The notes beneath the pieces were generated by a model that was not told the DNA's origin, made no database searches, and worked only from the letters and a program-made list of their open reading frames with translations. The position numbers and the translations under genes are program-made. 64,000 nucleotides of DNA from DATEBA01 sp035288045 (lineage in GTDB: Bacteria; Actinomycetota; UBA4738; HRBIN12). The stretch covers positions 55,715 through 119,714 of the forward strand of contig DATEBA010000005.1 of NCBI GenBank assembly GCA_035288045.1. Reading direction: 5' to 3'. Position 1 is the first letter of the stretch; each line of letters begins with the position of its first letter. This document shows, one piece after another, positions 60,412 through 64,000 of this stretch.

Positions 60412-61851
60412 TCAGCTTGCGAGCCCGCACCAGTCCTTGATGAAGAGGCCGAGCACCTGGGCAGTTTCTACCACCGACGGGAAGTAGACGCGCTCGTCGG
60501 CGCCGTGCGCCTTCTCCGCATATGGCCCGAAGCAGACCGCCGGCGTGTTTCCGTAGAGTCCGAAGATCCGGGCGTCGGTCGTTCCGGTCGTGGCGACGAG
60601 GGCCGGGGGCCCGCCGCTCCCGCGTGCGAACGCGTAGGCGAGGGTCGAGACGAGGGGAGCGTCGTGCGGGAGCTCGTACCCCTCGCAGGCGAAGCCGCCG
60701 TAACGCACCTCGGGGGGATGCGAGAAGATGGCGGGGTCCGCGACCGCGGCCTCGGCCACGATGGCCTCGATCCGGTCCTGGAGGACGCGGACGCGCGTGT
60801 TCGGGTAGAGCGCGATCCGGTAGGAGGTGACGCACTCGCCGGGGACCGTGGAGGGCCAGTCCCCGCCGCGGATCACCCCGACGTTCAGGTTGATCGGGTG
60901 GTCGAACGCGTCGTACGGCGGAGGCGGTGCCGCGTTCAGCTCCTCCTCGAGCCGGCGGAGGGCCCGCGTCACCTCGAGGCTCTTCTCGATGGCGTTGATG
61001 CCGACGCTCATGTCGGCCGCATGGGCCGGCACGCCCTTGATCCGCACCTGGAACCACAGGACTCCGACCTGCGACGTCGTGATCGCAGCGCCGAAGGGCT
61101 CGGTGATGATCGCCGCGTCGGCGGTGTAGCCGGCCTGGACGCAGGCGAGAGTGCCGTTGCCCGTGCACTCCTCCTCGACCACGGACTGCAGGTGCAGGGG
61201 CGCCTGCGGCGAGAGCCCGAGGGAGCGGAGCCCGCGCGCGGCCCCGATGATCGAAGCCAGGCCACACTTCATGTCCGCGGCGCCGCGCCCGACGATCCAG
61301 TCGTCCTTCCGGGTGGCGGTGAAGGGTGGGGTGTTCCATTCGCCGACCGGCTCGGGTGAGACGACGTCCACGTGTCCGTTCAGGACGAGCGAGCAGCCCC
61401 CGTTCGGCTCTCCCCACGTCGCCACCACGTTCGTCTTGCGCGAGACGTCCCAGTCGAACGGCGAGTGACCGGGGTGCGATCGGAGCGCCTCGGCGTCCAT
61501 CGACACGTCGACCGTATCGAGGCCCAGCTCCCGGAAAGCCGCCCGCATGATGTTCTGTCCGGCCGCCTCCTGGCCGAGCACCGTCGGGGTGTCGATCAAG
61601 CGGGCAAGGAGCTCCTCCATGGGTTGCGCTTCCTCTGCGATCGCCTCCGCGATCTCGAGGTCCTGCGGTTCGGGCTCGCGGCGCTCCGGGAGGGTCGCCG
61701 CGAGACCGCGGCCGTCGTGCGCGAGAGGCGGCGGCGCGGTGAGGTGCTCCGGCACGACCCGGCTTCCGCCGTAGGCGCCGGTCGTGCCCTCGTCGGTCGT
61801 CGCCGGATCCACCGCCCGAGCGTACCAGCGGCCCTTCGCGCCGCGGCGCAC
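60412..61851 (-). CDS. M20-family metallopeptidase/deacylase (ArgE/DapE-like)
   Basis: 479 residues from a GTG at 61851 with AAGGG upstream; a GTG at 61812 is an alternative start. Dizinc site: His160 and Asp162 in LNGHVDVV, Asp193 in GRGAADMK, catalytic Glu226 and Glu227 in VVEEECTG, and a C-terminal His in EKAHGADERV. The family removes acyl groups from amino acids (acetylornithine, succinyl-diaminopimelate) or splits dipeptides. First gene of a minus-strand operon with an ATP-grasp ligase and C45 hydrolase. The extended N-terminus (about 60 residues) is unusual. The native substrate is unknown. Confidence 0.87.
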   Translation of the reverse strand: MRRGAKGRWYARAVDPATTDEGTTGAYGGSRVVPEHLTAPPPLAHDGRGLAATLPERREPEPQDLEIAEAIAEEAQPMEELLARLIDTPTVLGQEAAGQNIMRAAFRELGLDTVDVSMDAEALRSHPGHSPFDWDVSRKTNVVATWGEPNGGCSLVLNGHVDVVSPEPVGEWNTPPFTATRKDDWIVGRGAADMKCGLASIIGAARGLRSLGLSPQAPLHLQSVVEEECTGNGTLACVQAGYTADAAIITEPFGAAITTSQVGVLWFQVRIKGVPAHAADMSVGINAIEKSLEVTRALRRLEEELNAAPPPPYDAFDHPINLNVGVIRGGDWPSTVPGECVTSYRIALYPNTRVRVLQDRIEAIVAEAAVADPAIFSHPPEVRYGGFACEGYELPHDAPLVSTLAYAFARGSGGPPALVATTGTTDARIFGLYGNTPAVCFGPYAEKAHGADERVYFPSVVETAQVLGLFIKDWCGLAS

Positions 61852-61896
61852 CAGGACCCTTGCGCTGCAGAAGGGAAGCCGCCACAGTTACCGCCG

Positions 61897-62667
61897 GTGG
61901 ACAGGGAAGCGTTCGAAGCCGAGGGTGAGCGCCTGCTCGCCGAGGCCCGGGCCGAGGGCATCACCCTCCGGTTGCTCGGGGCACTCGCGTTCGCCAAGCG
62001 GTGTCCGGGGCATGCCCACCTCCAGGAGACGCTCAATCGCGTGTACACCGACATCGACTTCGCCGGCTACGGCAAGGAGGGGGAGCGCGTCCGGCGGTTC
62101 CTAGGGAAGGAGGGCTACGTCGACGACCCGCAGACCTACGTCGACTCGGAGGGCTCGCGGCTGGTCGCCGAGCACCCGGCGACGGGTCTTCACCTCGACG
62201 TCTTCTTCGACAAGCTCGAGTTCTGCCACACGATCCCCTGGGCCGGGCGCCTCGAGATCGATGACCACACGATCCCCCTGGCCGAGATGCTGATGCAGAA
62301 GATGCAGATCGTGGAGATCAACGAGAAGGACCTGATCGACACGATCATGCTGCTGCTCGAGTACCCGCTCGGCGAAACCGACGACGAGGTGAACATCGGG
62401 CTCGTCGCGCGCGTGTGCTCCAAGGACTGGGGATGGTGGCGCACGCTCACGATGAACCTGGACAAGGCCAGGCAGATGGCCGCCTCCTACCCGCAGCTTG
62501 GCGACGACGAGAAGCGCCGGGTCGCCGACCAGGTCGAGCTCGCTCTCCGGTGGATAGAAGAGGAGCCGAAGTCGCTCGCCTGGAAGATCCGCGCCAAGGT
62601 CGGCGATCGCAAGAAGTGGTACAGGGATGTCGGCGAGCTCGTGCCCGACGTCCAGGAGGGGGTCTGA
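61897..62667 (+). CDS. Nucleotidyltransferase-fold protein, copy 2
   Basis: 256 residues from a GTG at 61897 (start uncertain: the AAGGGAAG upstream is rather far). Blocks shared with the protein at 7622: LRLLGALAF (24-32), TDIDF (51-55), LDVFFDKLEFCH (100-111), EMLMQKMQIVEINEKD (130-145), KDWGWWRTLTMNLDK (176-190) and EEPKSLAWKIRAKVG. The DIDF acidic pair and third acidic strand fit a polymerase-beta-like nucleotidyltransferase, but the usual GG before the first strand is GA here. It lies 5 bases upstream of the metallophosphoesterase, with an APC permease next, forming a compact three-gene unit. Confidence 0.75.
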   Translation: MDREAFEAEGERLLAEARAEGITLRLLGALAFAKRCPGHAHLQETLNRVYTDIDFAGYGKEGERVRRFLGKEGYVDDPQTYVDSEGSRLVAEHPATGLHLDVFFDKLEFCHTIPWAGRLEIDDHTIPLAEMLMQKMQIVEINEKDLIDTIMLLLEYPLGETDDEVNIGLVARVCSKDWGWWRTLTMNLDKARQMAASYPQLGDDEKRRVADQVELALRWIEEEPKSLAWKIRAKVGDRKKWYRDVGELVPDVQEGV

Positions 62668-62671
62668 TCGC

Positions 62672-63673
62672 GTGCCTCTCTTCGGCAAGAAGGGCAAGGC
62701 CACCACCGACCCGACCCGCCTCTTCTACGCGAGCGACATCCACGGGTCCCAGCCGACGTTCCGCAAGTTCTTGAACGCCGCCAAGTTCTACGATGTCGAC
62801 TCCCTCGTGTTCGGCGGCGACCTCATGGGCAAGCTGCTGATCCCCCTCGTGCGCGACGCCAGAGGGACGTGGCGGGCGCGCCTCCAGGGACAGAACCACC
62901 ACCTGACGAGCCCCGAGCAGCTCGCCGAGTTCACGAAGAACCTGGAGACCCTCGGGTTCTACTGGCAGGAGATGGATCCCGAGGAGTACGGGCAGTACGA
63001 GGGGAACCAGGAGAAGATCGACGGCCTCTTCGATGTCCTTGCGAGGCAACGCCTCGCCGAGTGGGTGGAGCTCGCCGAGGAGCGCCTGGCCGGCACGCAG
63101 GTGACCTGCTATCTCTGCGGAGGCAACGACGACACCGACGAGGTCCTTAAGGCCCTGGAAGACGTCCCACAGGACAGGGTCGTCAACTGCGAGAATCGCG
63201 TGGTCCCGCTGGACGATGAGCACGTCATGGCGACGGTTGGCTACTCGACACCGACGCCCTGGGATACGCCCAGGGAACGGACCGACGAGGAGATCGCGGT
63301 CGTGATCGAGGACCTCGTGCGCGACGTCGAGGATCCGTCACGGTGCGTGTTCAACTTCCACGTCCCGCCGCTCGACTCGACCCTCGATACGTGCCTCAAG
63401 CTCGACGCGTCCGACTGGCCGCCGACCCCGGTGATAGAGAACGGCCAGCCGGTCTACTACGGAGCCGGCGCGCAAGCCGTCACCGACGCGCTCGAGCGCT
63501 ACCAGCCCACCGTGGGGCTGCACGGCCATATCCATGAGTCCCGGGGCGCGACCCGGTTCGGCCGCACGCCCGCGTTCAATCCCGGGAGCGAGTACGGAGA
63601 GGGGGTGTTGCGAGGACTGATCGTTGCTGTAAGGGGTGGCGAAGTCGTCGGGCATCAGTTCACCTCCGGGTAG
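62672..63673 (+). CDS. Calcineurin-like metallophosphoesterase, NDD variant, copy 3
   Basis: 333 residues from a GTG at 62672 with CAGGAGGGGG upstream. Motifs: SDIHG (Asp22, His24), FGGDLMGK (47-54), GGNDD (150-154), NFHVPP and GHIH. TPTPWDTPRE is shared with copy 2. Asp again replaces His of GNHD. It directly follows nucleotidyltransferase-fold copy 2 and precedes an APC permease by 38 bases, so the three genes are likely co-transcribed. A nucleotidyl or phosphoryl modification and its removal is a tempting idea for the pair. Substrate unknown. Confidence 0.83.
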   Translation: MPLFGKKGKATTDPTRLFYASDIHGSQPTFRKFLNAAKFYDVDSLVFGGDLMGKLLIPLVRDARGTWRARLQGQNHHLTSPEQLAEFTKNLETLGFYWQEMDPEEYGQYEGNQEKIDGLFDVLARQRLAEWVELAEERLAGTQVTCYLCGGNDDTDEVLKALEDVPQDRVVNCENRVVPLDDEHVMATVGYSTPTPWDTPRERTDEEIAVVIEDLVRDVEDPSRCVFNFHVPPLDSTLDTCLKLDASDWPPTPVIENGQPVYYGAGAQAVTDALERYQPTVGLHGHIHESRGATRFGRTPAFNPGSEYGEGVLRGLIVAVRGGEVVGHQFTSG

Positions 63674-63711
63674 CCCGTCCCGGAAGGCGCGGAGACACGA
63701 AAGGAGGGGGC

Positions 63712-64000
63712 ATGGCCGAGGCAGCTGCGCCGCAGGTCTTCACCCGGCGGGCCTCAGGGCTCGTACGCGTGATGTCACCGTACTCCGCGTTCATCTACAA
63801 CATCCTCACCATGGGGGTGATCTTCCCCTGGACCTACATCTGGGCGCCCGCCGCGTTCCAGGGGTCCAACCTCACGCTCGGGATCCTGTTCGCGTTCCTG
63901 TTCGAGCTGCCGATCGCGCTCGCCTACGTTTGGCTCGCGACCGCGCTCCCGCGTTCGGGCGGGGATTACGTGTTCCAGAGCCGGGTGTTCGGAGGCGGGT
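63712..64000 (+). CDS. APC-superfamily permease, copy 2 (3' end beyond window)
   Basis: The first 96 codons of an APC-type permease. ATG at 63712 has AAAGGAGGGGG just before it. A short cytoplasmic N-terminus is followed by two membrane helices (about 20-45 and 50-76) and then PRSGGDYVFQSRVFGGG, the same motif as in the permease at 11260 (GGDYVWQSRVLGGG). The substrate is probably an amino acid or amine. It continues past the right edge. Confidence 0.85.
   Translation, partial: MAEAAAPQVFTRRASGLVRVMSPYSAFIYNILTMGVIFPWTYIWAPAAFQGSNLTLGILFAFLFELPIALAYVWLATALPRSGGDYVFQSRVFGGG

Noticed and set aside
60278..61885. Extension of the ATP-grasp frame to 1022 residues
   Set aside because: The added part is antisense-like low-complexity Arg/Gly/Pro sequence in a different frame of the M20 gene; the ATG at 60277 is natural.
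1..64000. CRISPR array, insertion sequence, prophage or rRNA
   Set aside because: No regularly spaced repeats, transposase or integrase motifs, phage genes or rRNA-like conserved blocks were found on reading both strands.

Overview
This 64 kb window is strongly GC-rich and gene-dense. Translation is often coupled: eleven neighbouring gene pairs overlap as GTGA, ATGA, TTGA or TGATG. GTG and TTG starts are common. Promoter-like boxes resemble TTGAC(N16-18)TANNNT. This fits a high-GC Actinomycetota chromosome, probably an uncultured soil or water lineage. No rRNA, tRNA, CRISPR array, transposase or phage gene was seen, and no stretch over 300 bases lacks a gene. Taxonomy is an inference from gene content and cannot be settled here.

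Layout. 1-3187 (minus): PotC, PotB and PotD-like polyamine/opine ABC importer parts; potC runs off the left edge and no ATPase is in the window. 3383-8371 (plus): enoyl-CoA hydratase-like protein, ADP-forming acyl-CoA synthetase, EamA exporter, CBS protein, nucleotidyltransferase-fold protein. 8379-14436: GMC oxidoreductase, metallophosphoesterase, APC permease, aldehyde dehydrogenase. 14436-23150: a second metallophosphoesterase, then IclR regulator, DmdA/GcvT-like methyltransferase, dimethylglycine-dehydrogenase-like flavoprotein, both ETF subunits and an amidase. 23222-23841: Phd/PIN toxin-antitoxin pair. 23906-29688: acyl-CoA dehydrogenase, TetR repressor, PYROXD2-like oxidoreductase, second ADP-forming synthetase. 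29698-38085: membrane spermidine-synthase-like protein, Tat phosphoesterase, lipoprotein, second PYROXD2-like protein, GcvT-like protein, second acyl-CoA dehydrogenase. 38155-41875: amidohydrolase, polysaccharide deacetylase, ABC exporter pair. 41937-46170: three tandem paralogous FAD-dependent oxidoreductases. 46247-49140: ilvD and a threonine synthase. 49189-54028: small exported protein, sulfatase, sugar-dehydrogenase/kelch fusion. 54107-57827: HyuA and HyuB. 57824-61851 (minus): M20 deacylase, ATP-grasp protein, C45 Ntn-hydrolase. 61897-64000: second nucleotidyltransferase-fold protein, third metallophosphoesterase, second APC permease (cut by the right edge).

How it fits together. The theme is uptake and oxidative breakdown of amines, N-methyl compounds and acyl-CoA intermediates. 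Importers and APC permeases bring in amines or amino acids. DAO-family and dimethylglycine-dehydrogenase-like flavoproteins oxidise them, with ETF as the likely electron acceptor and GcvT-type domains taking one-carbon units. Aldehyde dehydrogenase, acyl-CoA dehydrogenases, the hydratase-like protein and the ADP-forming synthetases would process the carbon skeletons. Many functions occur as two or three divergent paralogs within the window.

The most unusual elements are: the repeated association of a nucleotidyltransferase-fold protein, a GGNDD-type metallophosphoesterase and an APC permease; the three-gene FAD oxidoreductase array; the M20/ATP-grasp/C45 operon with a 26-bp near-perfect palindrome inside it; and a shared TGAAC-N4-GTWCA operator overlapping the -35 of two distant promoters.
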